From an uncultured Pseudohongiella sp. (GTDB lineage Bacteria > Pseudomonadota > Gammaproteobacteria > Pseudomonadales > Pseudohongiellaceae), in NCBI GenBank assembly GCA_951812715.1, contig OX638323.1, forward strand, positions 620,001 to 684,000: a DNA stretch of 64,000 nt, given 5' to 3'. Positions 1-10,122 of this stretch are shown here, one piece after another (positions within the stretch are counted from its first letter, which is position 1; each line of letters starts with the position of its first letter). A program made the translations under genes and the position numbers. The notes below the pieces were generated by a model. That model had not been told where the DNA came from. It searched no databases and was given only the letters and a program-made list of their open reading frames with translations.

Positions 1-91
1 CTTCAGTGTCTGCCGACGAATGTACAGAAAAACTCTGGACAAGTTAAGTCTCGGGCAAAACGGAATCCGGTTGCCGATTGTTTTCGGGGAT

Positions 92-168
<77 letters not shown>

Positions 169-283
169 GTCAATGACGGCGCCCGGAGGGGCAGGCGACG
201 CATTATAAGCAAATCGCTTCAATAGACAAAGTTCGGCTAATGGGATGTTTTGTGGCTTCGAGCGGGGAGCGCCCGGTGTTTGG

Positions 284-1030
284 CTACGCGGATTCGTTTT
301 CGAGGAGCAGGTCTTTGGCGGCGTTGATTTTTTTTGAGAAATAGTCCGAGCCGCCGCGGTCGGGGTGGAATTTCTGCATTAACTTTCGATGGGCCTTGAT
401 GATTTCAGGGCGGGCGGCGCCCTCTTCCAGGCCCAGGATTTCCAGCGCCAGTTGCCGGTTCATGGAAATTTCGGCCCCGCCATGCGCCGCGCCTTCGTCT
501 TGTTCCGCACCGGTACGCCAGTCGGCATGGCTGCGGTCGAGATAGGCTTCGAGTACCTGGCAGGAATCGGCGTCGCCGCGGCATTCGTCGCGTAGTTGCC
601 GCAATTCGTCCAGCGTCAGGCTGCTCAGCCTGCGGCCGGAAAACGCGCCTTGCAGGATATTGCCGTCGAGGTCCCCCGAACCGTGGACCAGTTCCATCTC
701 CAGGTATTCGGTGCGCAAGGTGGAAGTCTGGCGCTGGCCGGTGGCGCCCGGAGACAGGCGGCTACCGAGCATTTGCCATAACGGCAGCAAGCGGAATGCC
801 GCGGGCAACAGCCTTAACAGAAAGGCGCCCGCGGCGCCGAGCGGCGCGAGTATCCATTGCACCGGCAAGCGTCCGAGCATGATCAATACGACAACCAGCA
901 ACAGCGCCGCCGTCACCATGAACAGGTAACGATTCTGTCTGGCGTTGAAGGAATAGCGCTGGCTTATCGACTTGGCCATATACCAGGCCAGAATCGGCAG
1001 CGCGATCAGTAACAGCAATCGAACAATCAT
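284..1030 (-). CDS. Membrane-anchored J-domain (DnaJ-like) protein
   Basis: A 248-residue protein with two hydrophobic segments near the N-terminus (about residues 3-20 and 35-75). A J-domain occupies roughly the last 60 residues, with the HPD signature inside KFHPDRGG. It should stimulate an Hsp70 ATPase from the inner membrane, with the J-domain cytosolic (family knowledge). Position and size resemble TIM14/DjlA-type co-chaperones rather than canonical DnaJ, because there is no zinc-finger or G/F region. It lies 19 nt downstream of the VWA-like gene on the same strand, so the two are probably co-transcribed. The client is unknown. Confidence 0.8.
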   Translation of the reverse strand: MIVRLLLLIALPILAWYMAKSISQRYSFNARQNRYLFMVTAALLLVVVLIMLGRLPVQWILAPLGAAGAFLLRLLPAAFRLLPLWQMLGSRLSPGATGQRQTSTLRTEYLEMELVHGSGDLDGNILQGAFSGRRLSSLTLDELRQLRDECRGDADSCQVLEAYLDRSHADWRTGAEQDEGAAHGGAEISMNRQLALEILGLEEGAARPEIIKAHRKLMQKFHPDRGGSDYFSKKINAAKDLLLENESA

Positions 1031-1049
1031 GCGGCTCCCGCTCCGCTGC

Positions 1050-1784
1050 TCAACGTAGTTGCCGCTCCAGCAGCTTTACGCTTTGTCCCGAGCGTTTGCT
1101 GAAATCCTGCAATGCGGCCAGGCCGCCAGCAGCGAATACCGCGACCGCCCGCAGCAATTCCCGCAACTGGCTTGCGCTGCCGGCGTCGAACCGGGAGCAG
1201 GCGCCGCCCGACAGGCGGGCAAGCTCTTCGAAAGCCCGTCGCGCTTGCTCGTCATAACCTTCATGGAACAGGAACAGCGGCACTTGCAAAACGCCGAGCC
1301 GGCCCGCCAAATGCGCGAGCCGGTCGAGGTTTTCTTCCACGGCGTCGCCGACATAGACCACGGCCTTTACTCGCTTGACCTTGTTCTCTTCCTGCACATG
1401 TTTCAGTAAACGGCCGATTTGCGTGGCGCCGGCCCGGCATCGAATTCCCGTCATTAGTTCCAGCAACTGTCTGCTATCAGGGTGCCAGTCGCTGGCGAAA
1501 AATTCGCCGAACCCGCGGAAATAACACAATTGCACGTTCAAGCCTCCGAGATTCCGAGTCGCCTGGAACATCTCGGCCTGCTGTTGGGAGGCGATGTCCC
1601 AGGTAAACTCCCGGCTGTGAGTGGCGTCGAGCGCGAAAATCAGCCGCGCATCGCCGGCGGTTTTCGGCGTCGCGGCAAGTTTGGCCAGAAACGCGTTCAC
1701 GTCCTGCTTGCCCGCTGGGGCCGGCTTGCCAGCGGCGTCGCGGGCAGGTTGGCGCTTGCTATCGGATCGAAACAGCTCTTTCAT
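1050..1784 (-). CDS. VWA-like domain protein
   Basis: A 244-residue soluble protein. A low-complexity, Lys/Ala/Pro-rich N-terminus (about residues 1-45) precedes a von Willebrand factor A-like fold that starts at LIFALDATHSR. In this metal-site position the usual DxSxS is DATHS, with conserved spacing. A later VYVGDAVEE matches the conserved Asp strand of VWA folds. It precedes the J-domain gene in an apparent two-gene operon, which suggests a chaperone-linked role (inference). No enzymatic domain is visible. Start chosen at ATG 1782-1784. Confidence 0.7.
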   Translation of the reverse strand: MKELFRSDSKRQPARDAAGKPAPAGKQDVNAFLAKLAATPKTAGDARLIFALDATHSREFTWDIASQQQAEMFQATRNLGGLNVQLCYFRGFGEFFASDWHPDSRQLLELMTGIRCRAGATQIGRLLKHVQEENKVKRVKAVVYVGDAVEENLDRLAHLAGRLGVLQVPLFLFHEGYDEQARRAFEELARLSGGACSRFDAGSASQLRELLRAVAVFAAGGLAALQDFSKRSGQSVKLLERQLR

Positions 1785-1860
1785 CAGCGTCAGTATAGCC
1801 AGTCCAGTGGCGGTATGCCGCTTTCAGTGACGATTGCGCGTATAAAAAATCGTGTCAATC

Positions 1861-1945
1861 TGGTGCGGACGGAGAGACTTGAACTCTCACATCTTTCGAT
1901 ACTAGAACCTAAATCTAGCGCGTCTGCCAATTCCGCCACGTCCGC
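1861..1945 (-). tRNA. tRNA-Leu (anticodon TAG)
   Basis: Minus-strand cloverleaf with a long variable arm, as expected for leucine. The acceptor is GCGGACG pairing with CGTCCGC. The anticodon stem CTAGA/TCTAG encloses loop TTTAGGT with anticodon TAG. The T-arm contains GAGTTCAAGTCTC. CCA is encoded at 1861-1863. Confidence 0.97.
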
Positions 1946-2024
1946 CTGCGCCGCCGGAAGTCCTTGTTGCGGATTCCCGCCGTCAAGTTATACTCCGCGC
2001 GTCTATTCGCAGCCGGAGTTTACC

Positions 2025-2822
2025 ATGTCTGATCTTGACGTTGCCGTCGACAACGGCGTCGCCACCATTACCATGAACCGACCTGAAGCGCGCAATGCGC
2101 TAAGTGAAGCCATGCGCTCGGACCTTGCCGAAGCCTTGCATGACGTCGAACAGGATGCGGCGGTGCGTTGTGTAGTGCTCACCGGAGCGGGCGAGCATTT
2201 CATGGCGGGCGGCGACGTTAAAAACATGGCCAAGGGTCTGGAAGGAAAGCCGCCGGAACAGATAAAAAAGGAATTTCTTTTCCGCATCCACGATCTGCAT
2301 CCGATCATGTTCGCCATGCGCCGCATGCCGAAACCGGTCATCGCGAGTTGCCGCGGGGCCGCCGCCGGCGCGGGAGTGAGCATGGCCCTGGCTTGCGATC
2401 TGATCATCGCCTCGGAAGACGCGTTCTTCACCCTCGCCTATTGCCGCATTGGCACAAGCCCGGACGGTTCTTCCTCCTTTCATCTGCCACGTGCCGTGGG
2501 TATCAAGAAAGCGCTGGAAATCGCCCTGCTCGGCGACCGTTTCGACGCCCAAACCGCGAAGGACATCGGCATGATAAATTTCGTCGTCGAAACCGGGCAA
2601 CTCGCGGCGGAAACCGAAAAACTCGCGCGCCGCCTCGCGGACGGCCCGACCCATGTCTACGGCAATACCAAGGCGTTGTTCTATCGCTCGCTGGAAAGCG
2701 AATTCGAGTCGCAACTGCAAGCGGAAGCGGAGTATTTCGCGGATTGCGCGTCACGCACGGATTTTCGGGAAGGCGTCAACGCGTTCAGCGAGAAACGGGC
2801 GCCGATCTTCACCGGTAATTGA
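2025..2822 (+). CDS. Enoyl-CoA hydratase/isomerase (crotonase) family protein
   Basis: A 265-residue crotonase-fold protein. Family hallmarks are MNRPEARNALS near the N-terminus, the oxyanion-hole segment AGGDVKNM, and GAAAGAGVSMALACDLIIA. The region after the second oxyanion segment reads FTLAYCRIGTSPDGSSSFHLPR, closer to isomerase-like or PaaG-like members than to the EchA Glu pair, so the exact substrate is open. It would act on a cytosolic acyl-CoA. The frame is open further upstream, but ATG 2025 has a GGAG ribosome-binding site about 8 nt before it and gives a family-length protein. No other beta-oxidation genes are nearby. Confidence 0.85.
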   Translation: MSDLDVAVDNGVATITMNRPEARNALSEAMRSDLAEALHDVEQDAAVRCVVLTGAGEHFMAGGDVKNMAKGLEGKPPEQIKKEFLFRIHDLHPIMFAMRRMPKPVIASCRGAAAGAGVSMALACDLIIASEDAFFTLAYCRIGTSPDGSSSFHLPRAVGIKKALEIALLGDRFDAQTAKDIGMINFVVETGQLAAETEKLARRLADGPTHVYGNTKALFYRSLESEFESQLQAEAEYFADCASRTDFREGVNAFSEKRAPIFTGN

Positions 2823-2932
2823 AGATTGATAGTGGGCGCCAGAGCTAGTTGCCCTTCGAAGCGCCGACGCCAGACCGATTGCCCGCGCGGGGCTGCCACG
2901 CGCTGCTTGGGCCGCCGGCCGCGACGAGGGGG

Positions 2933-3757
2933 CTATTGCACGCTGCTCTGGCCGCTGATCAGGGTCTGGATGGACTCGATCTGTTCCTGCAGGCCGAATA
3001 GCGATTGATTGATCTGCAAACGGTGGGCGTTGACCGACTCCATCGATTGCTCGATGTATTCAAGTCGGCCGACCAGACCGAGCACGGTGCTGTCGCCGCT
3101 GTTCAGCGCCTGGCGGATCGATTCGAGGTCGTCTTCCATTCCCGCCAGGTTCTGCATGTCCCGGTCCAGCGCGGTAATTGAGTCATTCGTCGATTGCAGT
3201 TCGTTGTCGAGCCCGTTGAGGCGCCGCTGAACTTCCGATACGGCGTCGTTGGCGTCGGCAATCTGTCGGCTGTTGTTGGTGGTCGCTTCGTCCTGACCCT
3301 CGTTAATCAGCCCGATCCGGGCGATTTCGCCCTCAATGTCCACGAATTTCTGAGTGAACGCGCGGTAGTTGGCCCAGAGCAGATCGTATTGCTCGATCGT
3401 TCGTTCGATGCCTTCGCGCAAGTTTGTTGCCTCGTCCGCCGCTTCCTGCCCGGTAACGTTCAGTTGCAGTTCGAGGTCCCCCAGACGCAGGTCGGTCTGG
3501 CGCAGGTCCGTCCGGTACATTTCGTTATAGAAATACCAGCCCATGTAGCCGTTCGCGCCGACTGCCAGCGTCAGCAGCGCCAGCATGATCCGCACCGGCC
3601 AGGTGCTGGCGCGCTCGACACGCGCGCGGTAATAGCCCGGCGGGGCGATTTCCTGCTCTTTCGCGCGCCGGTTGCCGAGGTGCGTATCCATGTGATCCCG
3701 GTCGGGAACCATGGACGGGATTTCGTTCATATCGTCGTTTTCGCTCATAGCGGGCAT
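2933..3757 (-). CDS. Single-pass membrane protein with coiled-coil domain
   Basis: A 274-residue protein. A polar cytosolic N-terminus (1-52) is followed by one transmembrane segment (about 53-77, WPVRIMLALLTLAVGANGY) and a long alpha-helical, Gln/Asp/Glu/Leu-rich region to the C-terminus, probably coiled coil in the periplasm. No enzymatic motif is visible. An alternative start, MSENDD, lies 9 nt inside. The gene diverges from the PuuD-like gene at 3909. Function unknown; architecture resembles an envelope scaffold. Confidence 0.7.
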   Translation of the reverse strand: MPAMSENDDMNEIPSMVPDRDHMDTHLGNRRAKEQEIAPPGYYRARVERASTWPVRIMLALLTLAVGANGYMGWYFYNEMYRTDLRQTDLRLGDLELQLNVTGQEAADEATNLREGIERTIEQYDLLWANYRAFTQKFVDIEGEIARIGLINEGQDEATTNNSRQIADANDAVSEVQRRLNGLDNELQSTNDSITALDRDMQNLAGMEDDLESIRQALNSGDSTVLGLVGRLEYIEQSMESVNAHRLQINQSLFGLQEQIESIQTLISGQSSVQ

Positions 3758-3908
3758 TATCGTAGAAAGCAGGCGGATTCGACAAGCCGAACAAAGCCGA
3801 TTCGGAATGACGAATTCTACGGCACGGTGTTACTATTTCAAGGACGGGAGCGCTGCGAAGACCACGCCGCGCGGACGGCATGAAAATACCAACTGGAGCA
3901 ACGCAACC

Positions 3909-4589
3909 ATGGAACTTGCAAATCTCATCGACTTTCTCTTTCGCTGGATTCACTTCTTCGCGGGCGTAACCTGGATCGGACTGCTGTACTACTTCAACTT
4001 CGTACAGACCGAGTATTTCAAGGAAGCCGGCGACGCCAAGGCCAACGCCATCGACAAACTCGTACCAAGAGCCTTGTGGTGGTTCCGCTGGGGCGCCATG
4101 TTCACTTTCCTTTCGGGTCTGGCGCTGGCGGGCTTCATCGAGATGCAAGGCATCGGACTCAACTACTACATTTTGTTGGGGATGACGCTGGGAACCCTGA
4201 TGTTCCTGAATGTCTGGCTGATCATCTGGCCGAACCAACAGATCGTGATCGCTTCCAACCGGCAGGTGCTCGACGGCGGCGAACCGCTGGCGGAAGCCGC
4301 CGCGGCCCAGGGCAAGGCCGGATTGGCGTCGCGCTCGAACACCCTGTTTTCCCTGCCGATGCTGTTTTTCATGGGCGCCTCCGCGCATCTCGGCGGCACC
4401 GGCCGCGTTCCGATCACATTGGAAGGCAGCGCGAGCATGATCGCCATCATTCTTACCCTGCTGATCGTCGCCCTGCTCGAATTCAACGCGATCAAGGGCA
4501 AAACCGGCCCAATCACAAGCGTCAGCGGAGTAATCCACTACAGCGTCTGGCTAACCGCGGCCCTCGTGCTTATCGTCGAGTTTCTGTAA
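3909..4589 (+). CDS. PuuD-like (urate oxidase N-terminal family) membrane protein, cytochrome domain absent
   Basis: A 226-residue polytopic inner-membrane protein with about six helices (near 8-30, 58-80, 92-115, 150-165, 178-197, 207-226). It resembles the membrane domain of the urate hydroxylase PuuD family. Conserved-looking histidines sit in helices: RWIHFFAG, GASAHLG and VIHYSVW. Full-length PuuD carries a C-terminal cytochrome c domain; here the protein ends straight after the last helix and no CxxCH is present. No purine catabolism genes are nearby. It may be a stand-alone heme or quinol membrane protein (inference). ATG 3909 was chosen because it opens directly into the first helix; longer upstream reading lacks family character. 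Confidence 0.7.
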   Translation: MELANLIDFLFRWIHFFAGVTWIGLLYYFNFVQTEYFKEAGDAKANAIDKLVPRALWWFRWGAMFTFLSGLALAGFIEMQGIGLNYYILLGMTLGTLMFLNVWLIIWPNQQIVIASNRQVLDGGEPLAEAAAAQGKAGLASRSNTLFSLPMLFFMGASAHLGGTGRVPITLEGSASMIAIILTLLIVALLEFNAIKGKTGPITSVSGVIHYSVWLTAALVLIVEFL

Positions 4590-4927
4590 GGATTGCCGTA
4601 AGCCTGTGCCGTAAGCCTGCCGGTTGGGGTGAGGCCCGGTCGGCGCAGCCGACAAAAAGCACAGCTTTTTGAGGGCCGAACGCCTTGCCATGGATGGCAA
4701 GGCCGGGGCGAATCGAAGCCTAAAAGTCGCGCCATGGATGGCATGCGCAAATAAACAGAAATCCGCTACGGAGATTCTGCGCTCCAGTCGCGGAGCATAG
4801 CTCCAAGCCGTTACGGCTACGCGCGAAGCTGACGCTTCGCAAACGCTTGCCTTCACCCGCTTCGCTCCGCGCAGAATGACGGGGGCGGCAGCGGTGAGAT
4901 GCCCAATACACGCAAATTTGGGGAATG
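4590..4927. repeat. Gene-free interval made of consecutive small hairpins (repeat locus A)
   Basis: No convincing gene lies between the PuuD-like gene and the groEL terminator. The stretch contains at least six short inverted repeats with 2-4 nt loops: 4639-4653, 4653-4671, 4682-4703 (10 bp arms GCCTTGCCAT), 4792-4804, 4806-4818 and 4823-4840. The part 4675-4763 read on the minus strand matches 48751-48833. The box CCAGTC at 4784-4789 beside hairpin 4792-4804 matches copies near 21.8 and 45.4 kb. Segment 4860-4880 matches 62136-62156 in 20 of 21 positions. It looks like a composite of dispersed non-coding repeats. Confidence 0.75.
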
Positions 4928-4965
4928 AAAAAGCCCGGGACGACTGACGTCGACCCGGGCTTTTT
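4928..4965 (-). terminator. Rho-independent terminator after groEL (bidirectional shape)
   Basis: Arms AAAAAGCCCGGG (4928-4939) and CCCGGGCTTTTT (4954-4965) pair perfectly. Inside, CGAC and GTCG pair as well. On the minus strand the stem is followed by a U-run 26 nt past the groEL stop, as expected for termination of groES-groEL. The A/T-flanked stem is symmetrical and could also stop plus-strand transcription. Confidence 0.9.
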
Positions 4966-4991
4966 GTTTGCTCCGATTACGGGCCGGCGGT

Positions 4992-6644
<1,653 letters not shown>

Positions 6645-6682
6645 CTATGTCAATAAAACTGCTTTGGTGTGCGGATCGCGGT

Positions 6683-6973
6683 TCAGTCCTCGATGACACC
6701 GTAGATTTCATTTTCCGCAAGGATCAGCAATTCTTCATCGCCGACCTTGATTGTATTACTGGAATACTTGCCGAACACGACGGTATCGCCGACCTTGACG
6801 TCCATCGGCTGCAAGCTGCCATCATCCAGGCGCCGGCCCTGGCCTACCGCCAGTACTTCACCCTGAGCGGGCTTTTCGGCAGCGGAGCCCGGCAGCACGA
6901 TGCCACCGGCCGTGGTGGTTTCCTCTTCGTTGCGTCGAACGACGACGCGGTCTTGCAGAGGGCGGATTTTCAT
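6683..6973 (-). CDS. groES: Co-chaperonin GroES
   Basis: A 96-residue protein with the whole Cpn10 fold. It has [12 protein letters not shown] at the start, the mobile loop [18 protein letters not shown] that contacts GroEL, and the C-terminal NEIYGVIED. It caps the GroEL ring. The start has an AGGAG ribosome-binding site 9-10 nt upstream. It is the first gene of the operon and lies downstream of a sigma32-like promoter at 7119-7144. Confidence 0.98.
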   Translation of the reverse strand: MKIRPLQDRVVVRRNEEETTTAGGIVLPGSAAEKPAQGEVLAVGQGRRLDDGSLQPMDVKVGDTVVFGKYSSNTIKVGDEELLILAENEIYGVIED

Positions 6974-7118
6974 TTTGATAACTCCTAATCACGCGATAAT
7001 TTGGCGGAACCGGAACCGGCCCCACCCGGTTCAGTTCACATGAGTTTGTATCCACAAGCGATTTCGGGCAGCCAGTCCGGAAATCCGGAGCGCGCCGCGC
7101 CGATAGCCGAAAACGTTT

Positions 7119-7144
7119 ATGGGGATGTTGCGCATAAATTCAAT
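7119..7144 (-). promoter_or_regulatory. Sigma32-type heat-shock promoter of groES-groEL
   Basis: Read on the minus strand: -35 ATTGAA (7139-7144), 14 nt spacer, -10 CCCCATAAA whose CCCCAT is at 7119-7124. This matches the sigma32 consensus CTTGAA/CCCCAT-T with accepted spacing and lies about 145 nt upstream of the groES start. No CIRCE inverted repeat is present, which supports RpoH rather than HrcA control. Confidence 0.75.
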
Positions 7145-7222
7145 AGTGAATTTCGCTGCAATTTTTCCGGACGCGGAATATACCACCATTTTGCCGGCCG
7201 GGCGGCTGTGAATTCGCCGGTT

Positions 7223-7711
7223 TCAGGAATCTTGCGAATCGTCGAGCCGATTGCTTGGCGGAGACTTTCGGGAATACTCGCCTTCGTATACATCGCCATT
7301 CGCGTCATGGCGCGGGCCTGAACGACCGTGAAAACCCGCCTGCCGGTCCACCCGCACCGCCCAGATTCCCCGGCCGATCAGCCAGGCCGCCAGCGCGCCG
7401 CGTAATGGCGGAGTCAGAAAAACGAAACCCAGAGTATCGGTAATGAAGCCCGGCGTCAGCAACATGGCGCCGGCGGCAGCGATCAGCATGCCTTCGACGA
7501 TTTCCCGGGCGGGCAGTTCGCCGGATTCGATGCGCTGGCGGGCGCGCAGCAAGGTCCGCAAACCCTGTCGTTTCAGAATCTGGATGCCGACTACCGCAGT
7601 CAATACGACGAGACCGACAGTCCACAAGCCGCCGATGTATTCGGCGACCTCGAACAGCAGCAACATCTCGGCCAGCGGGACGATGATGAAAAACAGCAGT
7701 AATATACGCAA
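7223..7711 (-). CDS. fxsA: FxsA family membrane protein
   Basis: A 162-residue small membrane protein with the FxsA N-terminus (MRILLLFFIIVPLAEMLLLFEV), the motif GIQILKRQG, and further hydrophobic segments near residues 25-45, 75-95 and 100-115. In E. coli, FxsA overexpression relieves exclusion of phage T7 by the F plasmid; its cellular role is poorly known. It lies upstream of groES on the same strand, as fxsA does near groES in many proteobacteria. The C-terminal 45 residues are polar and variable. Confidence 0.9.
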   Translation of the reverse strand: MRILLLFFIIVPLAEMLLLFEVAEYIGGLWTVGLVVLTAVVGIQILKRQGLRTLLRARQRIESGELPAREIVEGMLIAAAGAMLLTPGFITDTLGFVFLTPPLRGALAAWLIGRGIWAVRVDRQAGFHGRSGPRHDANGDVYEGEYSRKSPPSNRLDDSQDS

Positions 7712-7763
7712 GATAAACCTCTAGAATCGCGCAACCAGGACAATTGGCGACAGTACTCTAACC

Positions 7764-8069
7764 ATGACGCTCAACCAGGAAAAAATATGGCATATCGTAT
7801 CTCAAATTCCGCGAGGCAAGGTCGCGACTTACGGGCAGATCGCCGAACTCGCGGGCCTGCCCGGCCGCTCCCGTCTGGTCGGCTATACCATGAGTAATTT
7901 GCCGGCAGCCACCCGGCTACCCTGGCATCGCGTCGTCAATAGCCGCGGGCGGCTTTCCTTCCCCGTCGCAAGCAGTCAATACGCTCTGCAACGCCAGCGA
8001 CTTGAAGCCGAAGGCGTGCGCTTTGAAAACGAACGCTTTTCGCTGCGGCGTTTTCAATGGCGCATTTAG
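7764..8069 (+). CDS. Alkyltransferase-like (ATL) MGMT-family protein
   Basis: A 101-residue protein with the C-terminal DNA-binding fold of O6-alkylguanine transferases: IPRGKVATYGQIAELAG, then PWHRVVNSRG. True MGMT enzymes have an acceptor cysteine in PCHRV; here it is tryptophan (PWHRV), the hallmark of ATL proteins. Those bind alkylated guanine, flip it, and hand the lesion to nucleotide excision repair instead of dealkylating it. Length fits ATL rather than Ada/Ogt. It is a single gene divergent from fxsA. Confidence 0.92.
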   Translation: MTLNQEKIWHIVSQIPRGKVATYGQIAELAGLPGRSRLVGYTMSNLPAATRLPWHRVVNSRGRLSFPVASSQYALQRQRLEAEGVRFENERFSLRRFQWRI

Positions 8070-8095
8070 CCCGCCGGCAAAACCGCGGCATCGGA

Positions 8096-9481
8096 TCAGG
8101 CTGTTTCCCTTGCCCGGTGGCGTTCAAGCAGTCTGGCCATCCATATCAATATCAGCAGAGCCGGGATGACCATGAGCGTGGTCAGGACGAAAAACAGCGC
8201 CCAGTTTCCACCTAGGCCATCGACGATTACGCCGCTGCCGGCGGCCAGCGTAGTGCGGCCGAAATTGGAAATGGATGTCATCAGGGCAAACTGGGTGCCG
8301 GTATAGGTACGACTGGCGAAATAGGAAATAAACGAAGTCGCGCAGACCGTGGCAAAGGCGGCGGTAAAGTTGTCGACCAGCAATGTGACAACGAACAGCC
8401 AGGGTTCCGGCCCCACTTCGGCCATCACGGCGTATAGCAGATTGCTGGCCGCCATGGCGAGGCCACCGACGAGCATGCCGCGAACGATGCCGAAACGGGT
8501 GTTGATGAATGCCCCGATCAGCGAGAACACGACGGTCGCGCCGCCGCCGAGGAAGGCGCGATACAGGGCGATTTCATCGTTACTGAAGCCGAGTTCCACA
8601 TAGAACACCAGCGACATCCTGCCCAGCATCGCCTCGCCCAGGCGAAAACAGAACAGGAACAGCAGGATTCCCACGGCCAGACGCAATCCGCAGCGCTGGA
8701 AAAACTCGCTGAACGGGACGATTACCGATTCGCGCAGCCATTGGAATTGCCTTTTTGACGGCATTGTTGCAGCGGCATCGGCTCGTTCCGGAGCATCTTC
8801 TTCATCCGCGCAAGGAGGCGGCGACATGATCACGATTAACATCAGCGCCAGCATGAACAAGGTCAACAGCCGATAGACATCGGGCCAACTAAATCCGAGC
8901 GACTCTCCTCCCAGCACCAGGGCCAGCGTACCGCCGAGAAAGGTATAGCCGGTTTGCCAGCCGGCGCCGGCCAGGGCCGAGGCATAAGGAATCTTTTCGA
9001 CCATTTCGTCGCGCGTGAACAGTTTCACGCGATAAGCGTCGATGGCCACATCCTGCGTTGCCGAGACAGCAGAAATGCCCAATGCGTAAAGCCCGACCAG
9101 CAGCAGACCGTCTGCCGGATTTACGTTGCTGATAAGCCACATCAGCAAAATGATCAATCCCTGGCATAGTAAAATCCAGGAACGATATTGCCCGAACAAC
9201 CGATGCAGCAAGGGTATCCGGAACTGGTCAATCAGCGGCGCCCATATCCAGTTGAAGGCGTAAACTACCGCGACCACGCCTAAATAGCCGATGGCGGTGC
9301 GAGAAAGCCCTTCGGCTTGCATCCACAAGGTAAGCACGGAACCGTGCAGTACCCAGGGGAATCCGCTGGAAATTCCGATCAGAAAGGCGGTCGCGAGGCG
9401 GCGGTCGGATAGTGACTGGAAAAAACTAGCGGCTTGGGGCTGCATGCTGCTCCGTGGAAGGCCCCGCCGCGCGGGTTTCAA
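8096..9481 (-). CDS. ampG: AmpG-like muropeptide permease (MFS/PAT family)
   Basis: A 461-residue polytopic transporter with 12 or more predicted helices. Conserved AmpG/PAT features are FLIGISSGFPWVLHGSVLTLWM near the N-terminus, WAPLIDQFRIPLL and ATQDVAIDAYRV. It imports anhydro-muropeptides into the cytosol for peptidoglycan recycling. A second start at ATG 9445 would remove 12 residues and avoid the 4-nt overlap with the preceding yajQ-family stop; both are plausible. ampD and ampE lie 5-7 kb away. Confidence 0.88.
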   Translation of the reverse strand: MKPARRGLPRSSMQPQAASFFQSLSDRRLATAFLIGISSGFPWVLHGSVLTLWMQAEGLSRTAIGYLGVVAVVYAFNWIWAPLIDQFRIPLLHRLFGQYRSWILLCQGLIILLMWLISNVNPADGLLLVGLYALGISAVSATQDVAIDAYRVKLFTRDEMVEKIPYASALAGAGWQTGYTFLGGTLALVLGGESLGFSWPDVYRLLTLFMLALMLIVIMSPPPCADEEDAPERADAAATMPSKRQFQWLRESVIVPFSEFFQRCGLRLAVGILLFLFCFRLGEAMLGRMSLVFYVELGFSNDEIALYRAFLGGGATVVFSLIGAFINTRFGIVRGMLVGGLAMAASNLLYAVMAEVGPEPWLFVVTLLVDNFTAAFATVCATSFISYFASRTYTGTQFALMTSISNFGRTTLAAGSGVIVDGLGGNWALFFVLTTLMVIPALLILIWMARLLERHRARETA

Positions 9482-9963
9482 TCTCTGAAGTTGACGTATT
9501 GCAGGGGCAGTTCAGGCTTCGCTTCCTTGACGATAGCGATCACGCTTTGCAGATCATCTCTTTTCTTGCCGGCAACCCGCACCTGATCGCCCTGTATCGA
9601 AGCTTGCACCTTCAGTTTGGAAGTCTTGACCAATTTGACCATTTCCCTGGCGAGATCGGATTCGATGCCCTGGCGCACAGTAAGCGCCATGCTCGCGGAC
9701 TTGCCGGAAATTTCCACATCGCCTTCCTCCAGGCTGCGGATATCGATTCCGCGCTTGGCGATTTTTCCGCGCAGGATGTCGAGCATCTGGCGGATCTGGA
9801 AATCGGCTTCGGCTTTCACCTGAATGATGTTTTTGTCGGCCAATTCGAAACTGGCGTCCACGCCTTTGAAGTCGAAGCGATTGCCGACTTCCCGATTGGC
9901 CTGGTCGAGGGCATTGGCAACTTCGTGCAAGTCGACCTCGGAAACGATATCAAACGATGGCAT
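9478..9963 (-). CDS. yajQ: YajQ family nucleotide-binding protein
   Basis: A 161-residue cytosolic protein starting MPSFDIVSEVDLHEV, with the family's NRFDFKGVDASFEL, DNKxI-like ADKNIIQVKAE and the C-terminal KRDDLQSVIAIVKE..LPLQYVNFRD. YajQ-family members bind nucleotides, and in Xanthomonas a member is a cyclic-di-GMP effector; the role here is not shown. Start taken at the MPSFD methionine because upstream residues are not conserved. Its stop overlaps the longest ampG reading by 4 nt. Confidence 0.93.
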   Translation of the reverse strand: MPSFDIVSEVDLHEVANALDQANREVGNRFDFKGVDASFELADKNIIQVKAEADFQIRQMLDILRGKIAKRGIDIRSLEEGDVEISGKSASMALTVRQGIESDLAREMVKLVKTSKLKVQASIQGDQVRVAGKKRDDLQSVIAIVKEAKPELPLQYVNFRD

Positions 9964-10122
9964 GCGGCTGTCCCCCGGCAACGATAACCGGCGGAAGTCT
10001 ATCACCGCAGGGTCAAGCTTTGCGAATCGTTCAATCGCCGGCGACCTGTGCGCCTCGAGGTCCCACCGCGGTATGACAACAGATTAGTTGGCAACAGAAA
10101 TGTTGGCCGAGACGGAGATTTG

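Noticed and set aside
3525..4538. A 337-codon minus-strand frame across the gap before the PuuD-like gene
   Set aside because: It overlaps two better-supported genes in other frames and has no family features.
6974..7222. CIRCE operator before groES
   Set aside because: The TTAGCACTC-N9-GAGTGCTAA inverted repeat is not present.
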